From the NCBI GenBank assembly GCA_019009955.1, contig CM032231.1:104607501-104671500 (forward strand): DNA of 64,000 nt, in the 5' to 3' direction. Below, piece by piece: positions 1 to 15,134 of the stretch (positions are counted from its first letter, which is position 1; every line of letters starts with the position of its first letter). The notes under the pieces were generated by a model that saw nothing but the letters and a program-made list of their open reading frames with translations, did no database searches and was not told the origin of the DNA. Position numbers and translations under genes: made by a program. This DNA comes from Riptortus pedestris. Its lineage: Eukaryota; Arthropoda; Insecta; Hemiptera; Alydidae.

Positions 1-255
1 TTCTATAAAGATAGAAGAGTGGAGAAAATTCCACTAAAGACCAAATACGTTTAATTCATCCTTCAGATAGACTTTGTAGACAGACAAATGATGGGAATTA
101 GCCAATTTGAATAAGCAGATAAGATCTTATATTCTCCAGGTTTGTTCTAAAGATATGGTGTCAGTGTGAAATTCGATAAGAACGGAACATTTTCATCAAA
201 AGTTAACCAAAACAAAAGAATGGCCGTTTAGTATAGAAAATAAAAAAAAACTTAC

Positions 256-3200
256 ACTGAAATAATAATCGATTTAGTACTCCAAGAGCTATTCTAGTTC
301 TCAAGAGGAATTTGAATATCTGTGAATATTGTTCAATAACATCTTCTGAGATAAGAGTTGACATTGTAGACTCAGTCTGAAAATTGAAGCAATGACTTGC
401 TTAAGTACGTATATCAGTATAAAATATATATATAACAAATACAAGTTACATATATATATGAAATGCAAGTTTACATTTTTATGTGATATTATGCAATACA
501 GGTACATGCACATACCCACAAACACATACGCGCACGCACACACACACACACACACACACACTTGTTACAACCTAATGAAATTATAAATTAGATAAATATC
601 AGCACCTTATAGTTTAGCTGTATGTAATCAGGAAAATCAAATATTGAAACGTCATTTATTAAATTCTGATCAATGATAAATCTAAAGTTTTGAACATAAT
701 CATGAGGTAATATATCTGAGAGACAGTTTTCGAATTTTGAGAACCACACTATTTTTTTCCAGTCATTGAATTTCTGAAACTGACAAAAATAAAATATTAA
801 AAATTTATTTCAATTTCGGGAAAATAAAGTTACCTGTTCTACAAGTCCATTCAAATAAACATTTATTATTGCTGCATTAACTACTAACTAGATGATATCA
901 ACTCGTATTCTATTCTCGATTTCTCCATTGTAAAACCTGACTTCTAAAATACTTGTACATTTAAAATGAATACGAGATCTTCATTGATATCGTAGCTAGA
1001 ATTGAAAAACGCATGAGGTGGACTGTCCCTTTCACCAAAAATCACATCAGCAAATAACTTGGTTAATATTTGAATTAAATGACACTACGTTTTAAAGAAA
1101 ATTACACATTTAAAATAATTATGGGTATATAATAACAGAGATGTGCTCTAGTGAATACAACTTCAGTTAATTTATATCAAGCTCCATTATTAAAAGCTTC
1201 ATGTAACACTAAGGTCAAGTTTGTGTCTGGTAGAAACCATACTAAGAGGTGTAGAAGTGGTATAGGGGAAGGATACAATTTAAAGTCTTATAATTCTTTT
1301 ATCACGCATTGGAGGAAAAAGTGTTATCATGTAGATAATATAATATCACTGAAGTGTTTTCGATACAGTTTTCCCAAGCATGAATATCAATGAAGTGATT
1401 TGTATCTGAGCTGTTCAGCCTTCAGTAAGCCCTCACACCTACTCATTTCAATTTCACTTAAAACAAATCCGAGTTCAATTTGAAGGTTTGTTTTCATTGT
1501 AATTCGAGATAAAAAAAAATAGAACGTAAGATGATATCTGTGTGACATTACAGCACATGGGAAATCTGCATTGTTGTCCAGGACTTTGGTTGTTTTTAGC
1601 AGATTTCCTTTAAGGGAAATCAGTTATTGAGATTGTACTCATGATGTAAATTGTTCAATATTATGGAAAAAATTATCTGCATTTAGTCTTTAAGAAACTT
1701 AATTGTGAAGTTAAGGTCCTGCAACAAACCGTAATAACCATCAAAAGGAGGACTGTAACACAACTACATATATAATATAATACATAATATAGAACTTCAT
1801 TAAAAATTATATTGGAAATACATTTAAATACACGAAGAAATAACTTACTTCTATTGTAATCACAGTGCTAAAGACACTAGTAACCTGAAGAGAAGAATAC
1901 AATGCATTCAAATGGTCCAGAAATTTTAACTGACCCAGGAGAATTTCAGAAGCAAATCCCTTTGGTTCCATATATTCTTCAATTATACATTTCACTGCAT
2001 TTTTTAATGCTATAGCAGTCGTATTTGAGTGTAAATCCATTTCTTTTATACTATCAGATAATCTGGAAAAAAAAAATTATAATAATAACAAGGTAAACCT
2101 AGAGTGGCGAGTTTGATTCTTGCCTGGGTAAAGGAAATTATTTAGTGACAAAATTCATTAAATAACATCCTAAGTCCCACCCTGGCTAGAACAGGGTGGT
2201 AACCAGTAGATAACCCGTCCCAATTAGCCTTAGTTGCAAAAAAGTGGATGTTAATAAATAATATTAATAACTATACAAATTTTCATGCAGAAATTAACAT
2301 TTTGTTAAAAGGTTGTTTGCAAAATATAATAAAGTTTTAACTTATTTTCTTTTAAATAATCAGCACAAACCTTCCAACTTCCAGTTTTTCTGTGGCAATA
2401 ACATTAAAAACGGATTTCCTTACAATATCTTAGTGCTGAAGACAAGAATGCCAAAAATTCCATCCATGTTTGCAATGGGTTTATTTTAATATTTCCCTAA
2501 TCTGTACTTCGTTTCTAATGAGTACCAAAGTGAAAGGAGGAAATTTATATAGAAAATACATTTCATTTATTTTTTTAATTAGATATAATTAAATTGAATC
2601 ATAAATAATGTATTAAGATGGATGAAATTTGATTCATTTATGTGAATATAAATTAGCAATTCTGAATTAATATTGAATGTTTACGGGAACAACCAATAAA
2701 AGAATGTCTGTTATCACTGCACTGGTATTATAGATAATCACAGTTCTTTCATAGTCACTTGTTGTTATAGCTACCACCTGGGATGAAAAGGAAGTCCTCC
2801 AAATATTATTACATTTAAAATACAAGATTCATACTTGTTATTAAAAACTTTAAGGCTTTAATATATTCCAGTTTTAATAGATGAATGGATTAGGAATATA
2901 CATAATTTATAAAATTCAATATTATGTTGGTAATGTTATCTTAATAATATCTGATGAAAGTGATAAGTTATAAGCAAAGATCCTAAATCATTCAACCCTT
3001 GTGATACATGTCTTAATCCATTAATGTGTCAATTTGATACATAAAGAAAATCTTGAAAACACCTGAAGGCAAACTCGTAGTAGTACTAAGGTATTTACAT
3101 TATTTTTTTAGTTTTATTTGATATCGGTTTTCCCAGAAGATAAAGCAGATAATTTACAGAACATATCTTTATAACATTCCAAAAGTATTTCTGTTTGTGT

Positions 3201-6200
3201 AAGTCATCCACATGCAATCCCAGTCCTTGTACAGCAAACAATAGGACACTAAACATTCCTTAGCAGTGTGTAAAAAGAATTCAATTTCAGACTTCTAAAA
3301 TCGACTGTCCAATATATTTATAAAGATTTCGCATAGGATATCATAATCACAACCTATTATGCAATGATCACACAGCCTTCATGATTATTATTATTACTAT
3401 TATATTAATTGTTTTGATCTTCTGAGAAATACAAATATCCTTCATCCACAGCAGTTCAAAGATTGATAAAATTACATTTGCCTCCAATATTTGAGAGGCC
3501 CAGTAACACAATACCTTATTAACTTATTGCAGGTCCTAAAGTGGTGTTATGTATCATACTTTTTTGTTTATAGTTTTTCCAAGGTAGAATACTTCTGAAG
3601 AATGAGAATTTATTTTTTTAACTATATACTCCAATGACTCAATCAGTGGGCCAACAATTCATCTTAGAATCAAAGCCTCTTCTATAAGCTTCTGCCAGTT
3701 CCCCTGTTCAAATCAGCTACTTTCCAGGTTCAATCTCAAAACTCCATGCATGACCATTCAGGGAATTTTTGATACATTTTTAGCTGAGGACTCCATCAAT
3801 CATTTTGATTCGATTAATGACTAAAAAGACCCCTCCACTAACCTCTCCAGTCCTGTATTCCTGCTGCTTGCTTCCACAAACTCTACCGGGGAAATCAGGA
3901 GTTTATACGAACATGTCTTTTCAAAAGAAAATTTTTATTTTATTCCAATTTTGGGACTAAAATATATCAGAATCTCCATTACACGTATTTTGGCATTAGA
4001 GTCAAACGTCTAATTTTAAATTTTTAATCATTTAATAAAAATAAAATGAAAAAAAGATGATAAGAGAACAAACAATTAGTTAAGAGAATTGTATGCAAAC
4101 GGTTTGCTCTAGTTACCTATCACACACTGTAGGCTTATTGAGATTCAAGCTAGGAGGCGAAGGAGCATCTTTGAATGTCTGTTCTGTAAAACTTCCATCA
4201 AACACCTCTGGGCATATATTATCATTACAATCTTTTGATGATTTAGATTCATCGGAGTTCAGAGGTATATAAAATAGCATCTCATAGATTTTTTCCACAA
4301 CTTTTGTATGCAATATATCTGAAACAGAAGTGGATGGAATGTTACAAACTAAATAAAATAAATGGCTATTTTTCATTCAGATTACTCTATCATCAGTAAG
4401 ACTACTCAATCTTAGAGAAGAAAAAAGGCATAATAAGAATGAAAGGGTATGGTGACAAATCATGAAGTTCAAAATAGATTGGTAATTGTAAGAAAACAGT
4501 CTAAACTTTGAATAAATCATAAACATTTATAAGAATTTGTATATTTTATTTGTTAGCTAAAATACAAATAATTTAAAGCTAAAAGTCCACTTCTCAATCT
4601 GATTAGAATTTATTCCAAAGCAAAGTTGTACTGACCTCCGACTCTCAAGTTAATCCTTATCTGATGTGGTTGTCGGTCACTAAGGTTGAAATAAAACTAC
4701 TTCAGTTTGCTGCCGACGTTTCGATGCAATTTATTACCTTTGTCAATGCCTGCAAAGTTAATTTATATTAATAACAAACAGGGATGAATTGTTATTTTTC
4801 AGGATACTTGACTATAATATGTAAGATAAATGTCTATATAAATGTTATAATATATTTCAAAAGTCACTGCATAAAACTACTTATGAACTGAATGGTTTAA
4901 AAGATATGCACTTTCCTTATGTACCATGACCACAACAGTGCCCCCTCCCCTTTACATAGACACATACATATATATTTATTATATTATGGACATTTCTTGT
5001 GGCATTTTAACTCAATTGCAGTATGCATATCTTGTAAACCATCCAGTTTGTAAATAGTTTTATGCAATGACTTTTGAACTATATTATAACATTTACAAAG
5101 ACATTCATATAATATATTATAATCAATTATCACTACAAAATAACAATCCATCTCAGTTTGTTAGTACCATAAATGTAACTTTGTAGGCCTTGACAAAGAT
5201 AATAAATTACACCAAAAGGTCGGCAACGAACTGAAATTGTTTTATTTCAACCTTAGTAACAGACAACCACATCACATAAGGATAGCTTCAACTGCGGTTA
5301 TCAGTAAGAATATTTATTTTTATTTATGTTTTATTCCTTATTTTTAACTCAAACATTCACAAAATACACCTCACAATTACCGATTCTCTTATTGACAAAG
5401 ACAGGAGTCAAGAGGGATGGATACTTTATACTTAGTTGAAGTATGATACAAAAACCTAAGAATCTCAAAATGCTCAGTGGAATCCCATACTGTTGGAAGT
5501 GATAACTGGAAATTGTTGAAAGAGATAACTATCACCAATAATTTTAAATTTAATCATAAATATTTTATTTGTGCATAATCATGACTTATGACATTCTCCT
5601 CATTAAATTTGTGGTGTTATAGCAGTACTAAATATGAGATTTCAACATTCTATGGCTAGTCATTCTTCAGTAATGCAACAAAATCTAGTTTGAGTCACAC
5701 TGAAACTAGTCTACATGGACTTAGGGAGGCTCAAAATGGTAATTCTGTTGAAATCAGAGAACTAAAAGTTTTCAAGATTACAATACTTTCTTTAATTCAT
5801 ACAAGGAAGTAACAGGATTAAAAAAATATTCCACAACTGTGTGTAGGCCCTAGTGTGGTAGGGTTGTGATTAAATTTGAGATGCATTAATAATTTAACTA
5901 TTTACTGGCTGAGTGTTCCGTACTAAAAAAAACATAAAATAATGTATTGATGATAAAGTTACTACAATACAAGGAAAATAAAGACTAATGAAAACTATAC
6001 CTTGAGGATAGTCAGAGTTGAAAAAATTTGTCTGCTTTCCAAGCTGCGTAAGGAAAGAACAGGAAGTGATGGCAGCAGAAGCAGATCTTAGAACTGTGTT
6101 CCAAAACTCCTTAGAATTTTTGTTTTTGAAATCAACTAAGATTTCGCCAGTACTAAACAAAAAAAAAACAACAACAAAAAAGTCAAATCAAATGAATTCC

Positions 6201-9200
6201 CTTAAAATCAGATGATTAATGTAGGTAATGCTGTTACCTGGATAGAAAAAATTCTTCACTCATAGAGGTATGAGGGTAACCAGTCATGTATCGTGCAAGA
6301 AACTTAAGAAATGGATATAACGATTCTAAAAAGAGAATTAATAACTTTTGGGAAGGCCATGAAGTGTCTCCATAAATCCATTTCTTAGGGAAATTCAGCT
6401 CATCATACAGAGTGCACAGAAGGCTATAATACCAAAAAATATTATTTGCAACATATTAAGTACACATCAAATGAACATAAACGAATTAAAGACTTTACTG
6501 ATTCTTTTTCCTTACTTTTATCTTTCAAAGGGGTTCAGGATAGCCATGTGAGAAAGCGATAGCATTAATCTCTGATGGCAAACCTAAAGTGGTGAGTTCA
6601 TCCCACCTGAGCAAATAGGAATTTATCAAGTGACAAACTCACTAAATAAAATATTTAGTCTCACCCTGGCTAGAAAAGAGTGGTAGCCTGCAGGTTAGCC
6701 GAAGTAGCAAAGAGTGGGCATTAATAAATAATAATAATCTTTTATAACATTTATTATTTACTTAAATGGTGCTAAAGTTCTTGAAGGACCTGGGCCTATG
6801 TCATTTTGACTATTCCTTGTGGTTTCTAGTCAGGATTTTCTATTTCAAGTCTCTGTTGTATGAGCCTCCTCTTTTCCTACTTCTTTGGTGGTATACATAC
6901 AGCATTTTCTAGGACAGTCTACCAAGTGCCATTCATTTACTACATAACTCTGCCAATATTTATTGTTGTATTAACACTTTTTTTTTTAATTTAAACTTGG
7001 CTATGGCTAATTATGTTTGTTAATATAAGAGTATTCCCTGTTTAGGCCAAGAAATAAAACATGATCTCATCTTTTACATTAGTTTTCTTAGGCTATCAGA
7101 TTCAGTGACAAATAAATCACCAACTTCAGGCTTAAGTCTTAAGAGCAATGTGGAGAAAGGAATTACAAGTGTATATTATTAGCAGATTTCCCTTAAGGGA
7201 AATCAGCTATTGAGGTCGTACTCATGACACGAATTTTGAAATTTTTCTTCAAATGTCCATCGATCCTATCCAGATGACGAAAATGAGGTCTGTTCAAAAC
7301 TATATATATTTGTCTGTTACATTTGTTGCTAGCAGTCGCAATTATTGTTTAATCGTTACCAAATTCGATATTTAGTCGTTTTATGTAAAAAGAAAGAACA
7401 AGTTCGTTAACGGCTGAAATCGGACTCCTGAAGAGGCACTATTGAGTTTGAAGCATGTAAAGTTTGTGAATAAAAGAGTATGTGATGTATTTTTAAAGTA
7501 TGGCACAGGTAAAGTGCTAAGTGAATTGAAACAAATGAAGCTTCGATAACATTATGATCAAGGTCTTCAGGTATTGAGCTTCATGTTTTTGGCCAACGTT
7601 TCACTAGTTGTGCTTCTAGCTTCCACAGGGCTTTTTCTGAGACTGAAGAGGTGTGTTCCTATTCAGTTATCTGTCTTGTATGGTTCCTTGGGTGGAGCCT
7701 CCCCTTCCAATTATCTTCAGGTACTTTCTCTGGTGAGGGCTCAGGTTGGCCGTGTGAGTTAAGGCATAGGTGGTAGACCTAGAGTGGTGGTTTCGATTCC
7801 CGCCCTGGACAGTAGAAATTTATTTAGTGACAGACTAATTAAATAAACTCCATAGTCCCACCCTGGCTAGAAAAGGGTGGTAACCTGTAGATAACCCGTC
7901 CCGATTAGCCATATTAGCATAAAGTGGACGTAAATAATAATAAACAAAACTTTTTCTGGTGTCCCTTCCCTTGTGATTTTGTCTTCTTTCTACGTGCAAT
8001 AATGGGCTTCCAAATTCTGCTCAATCTATAACCATCTATGTTTTTAATCCTTCTCTTCCCCCCACTGTAGGGCATAGCCCATACTAGCATTTCACTATTA
8101 CTAATGCTTCTTGTACGATTCTTTCCAAGCATCGATCAACTTTTACCAGCACCTTGAATTGATCACATTTGATGAGATGGTTGGTTTGCTAAAAATGTTC
8201 TCCTGTTTCTCAGTCTTCTGACAAAAACCTTTACACACTCTTGAGGTGTCCTCTGATCCTGGTGCTAATTAACCTGCCGATGAGACCGATGTATTCTGAG
8301 TCACAAGGACAAAACTAATTAGTATCAGGGTAGGACAACACGTCAAACATGTGAAAAAGTTTCTCACTATCCATCTATCATTTATTCATGCGTACAGGCT
8401 AGGTTTTTGGAAGAATCTATAAATATTGAAAAGCAAATAGAAGTTGTATTTGAAATACTAAAAAAAAAAGTCTTTCGTCTTCCATATGTCCACATCTCTT
8501 TTTCCTGAGAGTCAGTTTTCTTTTCAGTGATATCAATTTAATCTCTCAGATTTTTTCAAAATGAAATTTAAGACAATTAATTATTAAAAAAATACTTTAT
8601 TCACCTGAAGGCATTTGTGCGCAGATCTCTTTCTCTCCAGTTAGGTGGAATAGCCTCTTCATGAATAGTATTTAAGAAACGAAATTGATCCAAGAATGGA
8701 GATATTTCATGAATCAAGTGATATATAGTTACAATAGTGTCTGAAATAGAATGAAAGAAAATATAATGTAAGGAGACAAAAACACCCAAAGATAGTAAAA
8801 GTTGAAATATGTGATATTTATAATTTGTAGGTTTTTCTGATATAATAAACATTAAACAATAAAATTAAAGAAAAGCCCCTTTTAATTTGATACTAAATAA
8901 AGACGATGAAATGTTGGACTGAGAATCCAAACAGGTTTCCACTCAATCAGATTTGATTAAACAGAGCTTCTCTACCTTCTTAATTTGTATAAACAAAATA
9001 ATCAGAAAACGCTTTGAAGTACTGGAATGACATGAAATGTCAGGCACTACACTGTTATACAAATACATGAAAGAGAAAACAAACTTTACCAATATTCATT
9101 TTTCAAAGAAAAAATTACCAGCGCCAGTGGAATGATATATCAAGAAGAAAAAAAAACAGGCCTTTCTCCCAAAAAGAATACATTTAACAGAAACATAGTG

Positions 9201-12200
9201 CTTACAGAGCAAGGGCCCTGCCAACACAAACAATTTGTTTACACAATATGCATTTACAACAAACTAATACAATATGTACTACCCAGTTAAAAAGCATATG
9301 ATAAGAAATGAATATCTATATATATATAAAATTGTAACCTCTGTCTGTACATTGATTTTTTTCGCGAAATTTCACGATAACTTTTCGTTTCACATGTCAT
9401 AGACACCATAACTGCATTTTGTTTCTTTCGTGTATGTTTGTTTGTTTGTTACCTTTTCACGCATAAACGGCTGAACCGAATTTTATGAAACATGGTATGT
9501 ATATTACTACTAACCCAACTTAGACTTTAGGCTATATTAAAATTCTCTGAGACGAACAGAAGTGGGGGTTATAAGGGAGGCCTGAAATTAAAAATAGCGA
9601 TATTTGGTTTCTTATTGGGTTTTTGGCAAATATGAACATAACAAAAGTTGTTTATTTTGTTATTTAGAGTAACTTTTGTTATATGCACATTTGCCGTATA
9701 CGGAAATATAAATAAGTTATACGCTAAAAACTATAGCGGGAGTCCACAATTTTATTTCGCACTAAAGACTCAACCGAACTAAACCAAACTCGGTATGTGA
9801 ATTAGCACAAAAGCCTTCCTTATAATAAGCAATACTAACATTTCTAGGGACGGGCAGGAGTGGGGGTAATAAGGGAGGCCTGAAATTAATAATAGTGATA
9901 TTTCATTTCCTATTGCATTTTCAGCAAATATGCACATAACAAAAGTTGTTTATTTTGTTATTTAGAGAAACCTTTTTTTATATACACTTTCGTCGTATAC
10001 CGAAGTATAAAGACGTTATACGCTAAACATTATAGCGGGAGTCAACAATTTTATTTGGCACAAAAGACTCAACCGAACTAAACCAAACTCGGTATGTGTA
10101 ATAAAACAAACACCTTCTTTAGAATAAGCCATACCAACATTTCTAGCGACGGGTAGGAGTGGGGGTTGTAAGGGAGGCCTGAAATTAAAAATAGTGATAT
10201 TTTGTTTCCTATTGCATTCTCGGCAATTATGCACATAACAAAAGTTGTTTAATTCGTTATTTAGAGTAACTTTTGTTATATACACTTTTGTCCTATGCCT
10301 AAGTATAAAGGCGTTATACGCTAAAAATTATAGCGGAAGTCTACAATTTTATTTGAGACTCAACCGAACTAAACCAAATTTGGTATGTGAATTAGAACTA
10401 ACGCTAACGCCTTCCTTATAATAAGCCATATTAACATTTCTAGGGACGGGCAGGAGTGGGGGTTATAAGGGAGGCCTGAAATTAAAAATAGTGATATTTC
10501 GTTTCCTAATGGGGTTTTGGCAAATATGCACATAACAAAAGGTGTTTATTTTATTATTTAGAGAAACTTTTGTCATATACACTTTTGTCGTATACCTAAT
10601 TAAAACAAAGGCGTTATACGCAAAAAAGTGATAGCAGAAGTCAACAATTTTATTTGGCACAAAATACCCAACCGAAATAAATAATACTCCGTATGTATAT
10701 TAGCACTACCGCTTTCATTATAACAAGCCTTACCAACATTTCTAGCGACGGGCAGGAGTGGGGGTTGTAAGGGAGGCCTGAAATTAAAAATAGCGGTATT
10801 TCGTTTTCTATTGGTTTTTCTGCATATATGCACATAACAAAAGTTGTTTATTTTGTTATTTAGAGTAACTTTTGTGATATTAATTTTTTCTTTTAACAAT
10901 GTATAAACGAGATATACACTATAAACTAAAGCGGGAGTCAACTATTTTATTGGGCGCTAACGATTGAACCGAACTTAACAAAACTCGGTATGTCAATTAG
11001 CATTAATTCTTCCATGATTATAAGCTATATTAAAATGTTTAGGTTAGAACGGGAGTGGAGGTTATAAGGGACGCCTGAAATAAAAATTCGCTATATTTCA
11101 TTGTCTATTTGTTTTTCGACAAACATGCACATAACAAAAGTTGTTTACTTTGTTATTTAGATTAACTTTTTTTTTTTATACGTTTCTCCAGGAACAATGT
11201 GTGGAGCAAGTAATTTGCGTAGAAATATTGATATGCTCAACAATGCATTCCTATTTGAACTATCAGGTACCTCAGCTGGAAAAATTAATTCAAATCTATG
11301 TTAATATTTTGTCCTTAATAACTGAAATCTATGCATAATGCAAAGGAGGCAGGAAATATGACAATTTGGAGGACAGTGAAGACTTACATAAAACAATAAT
11401 TTTATTATTAACAAATCCACAGAAACGACGGGTATTTAAACTAAACACTGGGACGGGTAAATGTCAAAATATTGTGGAAAGTAAAGCCTTGCCAAAAAAA
11501 TACCATCACCATTCAGCCTCAAATGAATTCCCGAGCGAAGCCGGGTCTCAGAGCTAGTATAAATATAAAATACAATTGCTATGGAGAGATGGATAGTCTC
11601 CAATATGTTTCACGCATGTAGCTGCTCTGAGAGTGAGCTCAGTTAAGAGCAGCCAAATTTACTCGTAAGTCTTCACTTTATATTAACGTTTTTTTTATTT
11701 GTGTTCTTTGTTTTTAGACCCAATTATTTTTCTCATTTAAAAAACACCTCTTTCCTTCACTGTTCTTTATTCGTTGCAACAGAGCGCTTTCAGAGCATAC
11801 GCTCCATCATCAGTGCCCTCTTCACAATGATGTGACAGGAACCAAGGATTCCCTGTGACTCCTCAAAAAAGGTTTCCAGCACCTCAAAAAAATGGCCAAT
11901 TATTTTTATTCTGTAACATAACTTTTTAAACATAAATGTTCTATATAGTTGACTTTTATCAATTCTTTATCATCTGGGAGAAAGACCTGTTCTGTTTCTT
12001 ATTTTTCGCGATATTATGTCTATTTAAAACACCTTCAATTAGCTTCAACATTTTCAAAGAGTAATTTTTTGTTTAAAGAAGCTTTTTTATCACTATATTT
12101 CAGAAATTAAAATTTTACCTTATTTTCATTTTCCAATATGTAATTTATTTTATTACTTAATATGCCCAAAATCATTTATAACCAATGAGTGAAAAGCCAG

Positions 12201-13857
12201 CTGAATATAGTAAAGCTATTAAAGATTATATATTTTATTAAATGCTAGCCAAGAAACTCTTAACTTGGCATTGCCACAAAAAGTACAGTTTCTCGTTTCT
12301 AGTCAAAAGCTGAGACATCCCCCCCCCCAATTTTTATTGAAATTAGCCTATTTTTGAACAATAAGAGACCTCTGTAATATGTTTAGAAACTTGCAATGAA
12401 TTAAAACTGCCACCATTGCCTTTCTTGTGTGTCATATAAATCTCCCAAATCATCAAAGTGGTTGATAATGAATCAACCTGTGACTGCTTCTTCTGCAATT
12501 ATCATATAAAACCTATTTTTAATCACAATTTACGAGATGATTAAACGATTATTCAATTTCATTGTGCAACAGCAAAGAAGTAGAAATGATGTCACATGAT
12601 GTACCCACTGGTCCATTTCCATCCCTCCCCCAGTGCTATGAAGGTGTCATTTAAATGAAATGTGGCTGACTTTTGGGTGTTTTAAAGCTTTATTTTCCAC
12701 AATATTTTGACATTTCCCCGTCACTGTTTTTAGGGTTTATACCCGTCGTTGCTGTGGATTTGTTAATAATAAAACTATTTGTTATTTAAGACTTCACTCT
12801 TCTAATATCATTATATTTCCTGTCTCCTGTGCATGTAGGTTTTTTATAACGTAATGAACAGTATAATTCGTAGTCATAGAAAGTATTCCGTCTTCCAAAC
12901 CATGTATGAATTAAAGTTCCTTTCCCTTGATGCGGTCCAAAGCGTAATGGTGACAACTGTTTTAGATACATCATAACCGAAAAACTTATAGAAAATGAAA
13001 TATCGCAAATTTTTATTTCAGGCCTCCCTTATAACCCCCACTCCCGTTTGAATCTATAAATTTTAAGATAGCTTATAATCATGGAAGAATTAATGCCAAT
13101 TCACATACCTAGTTTTGTTAAATTCGGTTCAACCGTTAGTGCCCAATAAAATAGTTGGTTCCCACTTTAGTTTATGGTGTATATCTCATTTATACTTTGT
13201 TATAAAACAAAAGTGAATATAACAAATGTTACTCTAAATAACACAATAAACAACTTTTGTTATATGCACATTTTCCGAAAAGCCAATAGCAAACGAAATA
13301 TCGCTATTTTTAATTTCAGGTCTCCCTTACAACCAACACTCCAGCCCATCCCTAGAAATGTTGGTATGGCTTGTTATAATGAAGGTGTTAGTACTAATAC
13401 ACGTACCAAGTTTTATTTAGTTCGGTTGATTATTTTGTGCCAAATAAAATTGTTGGCTCCCGCTATAATCTTTAGCATATAACTCATTTATACTTCGGTA
13501 TACGACAAAAGTGTATATAAAAAAAGTTACTCTAAATAATAAAATAAATAACTCTTGTTATGTGCCTATTTGCCGAAAAACCAATAGGAAACGAAATATC
13601 ACTATTTTTAATTTCATGCCTACCTTATAACCCCCACTCCTGTTCGTCTCAGAGAATATTAATATAGCCTAAAGTCTAAGTTGGACTAGTAGTAATATAC
13701 ATACCAAGATTCATAAAATTCGGTTCAGGCATTTATGCGTGAAAAGGTAACAAACACACATCAAAGAAACAAAATGCAGTTATGGTGTCTATGACATGTG
13801 AAACGAAAAGTTATCGTGAAATTTCGAGAAAAAAATCAATGTACAGACAGAGGTTAC

Positions 13858-13917
<60 letters not shown>

Positions 13918-15096
13918 TAGCCAAGGTAGCCGGCTTCGCTCAGGAAATCATTTCAGGCAGAATGATGATAGTCATATAGTCTTATTATAGTATTTTTTTT
14001 TTTGAGCAAGGCTTCAATGTTTACTACACTTCCCGTTTGGGCGCATTGTTTTCCTGTGAGGGTCAGGCATGCGACTTACAGAAAAAAAATATTATTTCAA
14101 GAATAAATGATAATAAGTCCCTAATCATTGTTTTCCCGTGAGGGTCAGGCGGGCGATGAATAGATGAGAAATTTTAATTTTGAAGAATAAATAAAAATGT
14201 GTTCCTGATCTATCCATATCCACAATTTTAACTCACCTTTTTGAATACTTCCAAGCATAATCGCGGATAGTATTTATTACAATTAAATATCCTCTATAAT
14301 GAAACTTATTTCCTGTCAAAAACCAATCCGAGCACATATAGTTTAAGCATAGTTTTGCACATTAGATTATATTCGTAATAGTAGAGCTCAGTGGAAATCA
14401 CTTCCAGTAATGCCAGCATTTGACAGGAAATAAGTTAACTCATTTAACTGTTTAGGCTCCGGCCTCCTTCCGCTCCAGCATCTCCATAGTTTTCCTTAAA
14501 ATATTGATTCGAAGTATTATTTTAATAATTTATCTACCTGATGGAATTAAATAATAGTATTACCCTAAAAATAATTTCATTTATATTCAAAAATATAGGC
14601 GAGAGGAAGAGAACGTAGCCCTCCCTATTTTTAATTTAAGACCTCCCTTACAACACCTACTACTGTCCGTCCCTAGAATTGTTGGTACGCTATAGTCATT
14701 AGCGTATAACTCATTTAAACTTCGGAATACGACGAAATTGTTTATGACAAAAGTTACTCTAAATAACAAAATAAACAACTTTTGCTATGTCCATATTTAC
14801 CAAAAAACCAATAGAAAACGAAATATCGCTACTTTTAATTTCAGGCCTCCCTTATAACCCCCACTCCTGTTCGTCTCAGAGAATATTAATATAGCCTAAA
14901 GTCTAAGTTGGACTAGTAGTAATATACATACCAAGTTTCATAAAATTCGGTTCAGCCGTTTATGCGTGAAAAGGTAACAAACAAACAAACAAACACACAC
15001 CAAAGAAACAAAATGCAGTTATGGTGTCTATGACATGTGAAACAAAAAGTTATCGTGAAATTTCGAGAAAAAAATCAATGTACAGACAGAGGTTAC

Positions 15097-15134
<38 letters not shown>

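Noticed and set aside
301..561. Minus-strand frame MCVCVCVCACAY...
   Set aside because: Its start is a translated (CA)n microsatellite. Only the 256-376 part is coding, as a GCP5 exon.
10600..10941. Minus-strand frame of 113 codons, and similar frames at 10016, 10463, 13174 and 47279 with a recurring FNFRPPLQPPLLPVARNVG segment
   Set aside because: They recur once per 298-bp Helitron unit in matching phase and contain no known domain. They are by-products of the tandem repeat, not genes.
9555..11165. Regularly spaced repeats considered as a CRISPR array
   Set aside because: Units are ~298 bp contiguous repeats without unique spacers, in a eukaryotic Helitron.
11780..11830. Minus-strand CTGATGA...GAAA with a GAGC/GCTC stem, resembling a hammerhead ribozyme core
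   Set aside because: No stem III partner and no correctly placed UH cleavage site could be found in either permutation. The core alone is too short to support a ribozyme.
13782..13979. 65-codon plus-strand frame with YIYIYI repeats
   Set aside because: Translation of an (AT)n microsatellite across a Helitron junction.
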